64,000 nt of DNA from assembly GCF_000739995.1 (NCBI RefSeq), contig NZ_BBJX01000010.1, positions 62,001-126,000 on the forward strand, read 5' to 3'. The notes under the pieces are model-generated. The model had not been told where the DNA came from. It did not search any database and saw nothing but the letters and a program-made list of their open reading frames with translations. Of the stretch, positions 63,728 through 64,000 are shown piece after piece (the first letter of the stretch is position 1; each line of letters starts with the position of its first letter). The translations under genes were made by a program, and so were the position numbers. This DNA is from Comamonas granuli NBRC 101663 (GTDB lineage Bacteria; Pseudomonadota; Gammaproteobacteria; Burkholderiales; Burkholderiaceae_C).

Positions 63728-63916
63728 ATGACCCGACTCGTTCTGACCCGCCCGCACACCCACGCTGGCAAGTCCTACGGGCCCCGTGACCGCATCGAGG
63801 TCGACGCCGACACCGCCGAATGGCTGCTGGCGCACGACATCGCCACGCGGGAACCCAAGCCTGCCCGGACTGAAACCGACCTTCCTCCCATTCAACGCAA
63901 GGAACCCAAGCAATGA
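63728..63916 (+). CDS. Small phage tail-region protein (DUF7210-like)
   Basis: A 62-residue protein (LVLTRPHTHAGKSYGPRDRI, then VDADTAEWLLAHDIATREPKP). It is commonly found before the tail tube gene and matches the DUF7210 family as I recall it. The stop overlaps the next ATG by 4 bases. Role unknown. Confidence 0.65.
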   Translation: MTRLVLTRPHTHAGKSYGPRDRIEVDADTAEWLLAHDIATREPKPARTETDLPPIQRKEPKQ

Positions 63917-64000
63917 GCACCTACGCCAGTTTTCAAGGGCGCGTCTTCCTCGGCAAACGCGACACCGACGGCCTTCCCATCGAAGTGCGCTCGCCCGGCA
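63913..64000 (+). CDS. Tail tube protein, start only (cut by window end)
   Basis: Only about 29 codons are visible (MSTYASFQGRVFLGKRD, then IEVRSPG). The gene place, ATGA overlap and opening agree with a phage tail tube protein. The remainder lies outside the window. Confidence 0.55.
   Translation, partial: MSTYASFQGRVFLGKRDTDGLPIEVRSPG

Overview
ORGANISM AND TYPE OF DNA. The window is GC-rich (roughly 60-67% over most of its length), has dense operons with ATGA overlaps and Shine-Dalgarno starts, and carries protein families typical of mobile DNA in beta- and gammaproteobacteria (Burkholderiales, Xanthomonadales or Pseudomonadales-like). I see no housekeeping gene, rRNA or tRNA. The whole window is accessory DNA: phage modules, two serine-recombinase integration modules, and defence cargo between them. 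LAYOUT. (1) 1-2548, + strand: the end of a phage late operon, with a tail hub protein, a small tail protein, two small membrane proteins, a SAR-type endolysin, and an Rz spanin with Rz1 nested inside it. (2) 2700-3855, + strand: a Cro/CI-type regulator with a palindromic operator, and a DUF5131 (Gp37/Gp68) three-cysteine protein. (3) 3850-21267, - strand: a large defence operon. In order of transcription it holds a WYL regulator, a small Myb-like protein, a SNF2 helicase with a DUF3883 nuclease-like tail, a NYN nuclease, a HEPN/zinc-ribbon protein, a DUF1156 DNA methyltransferase, a helical protein, an Hsp70-like ATPase, a DUF499 ATPase, a TIR protein and the three-Cys-motif partner TcmP. A good sigma-70 promoter and a palindrome sit in front of the WYL gene. 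Between helicase and NYN, on the opposite strand, is a promoter followed by two tandem two-hairpin units, probably a small RNA. (4) 21537-26863, - strand: a mobility operon of large serine recombinase, ParB-like, RepB-like and DUF3987 proteins, plus a zinc-finger protein. (5) 27018-37594: a patchwork of small defence-like units and relics. It holds an HNH nuclease, an AbiEi antitoxin whose toxin gene is destroyed and fused to the end of a type I HsdS gene, a DUF6932 nucleotidyltransferase-like pair, DUF2188, two unknown genes on the - strand, an HTH plus ImmA/IrrE protease pair, a GmrSD-type nuclease, and a HEPN/OST-HTH protein. (6) 37684-40233, + strand: a second integration module with DUF2924 and a serine recombinase. 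(7) 40243-41595: a small mercury cassette (merR divergent from merT, merP and a GDCCVxC protein) without merA. (8) 41780-64000: a lambda-like siphophage genome with early regulators, Sak4-like ATPase, Cas4-like exonuclease, primase-helicase, RuvC-like resolvase, two ParB-methyltransferase fusions, four small - strand genes each behind the same 29-bp element, then terminase, gpW, portal, protease/scaffold, decoration and capsid proteins and the first tail genes, cut by the window end. HOW IT WORKS TOGETHER. The left edge is the end, and the right part the beginning, of phage-type genomes of similar style, so the 2.7-37.6 kb block lies where prophages carry cargo or where two elements abut. The likeliest novelty is the 17-kb operon: its helicase, methylase and ATPase core resembles the published Hma type (recalled, not checked), but it also carries an Hsp70-like protein, two predicted RNases, TIR and TcmP under a BrxR/CapW-like regulator. 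Names rest on motif and family recognition by reading; no search was run.
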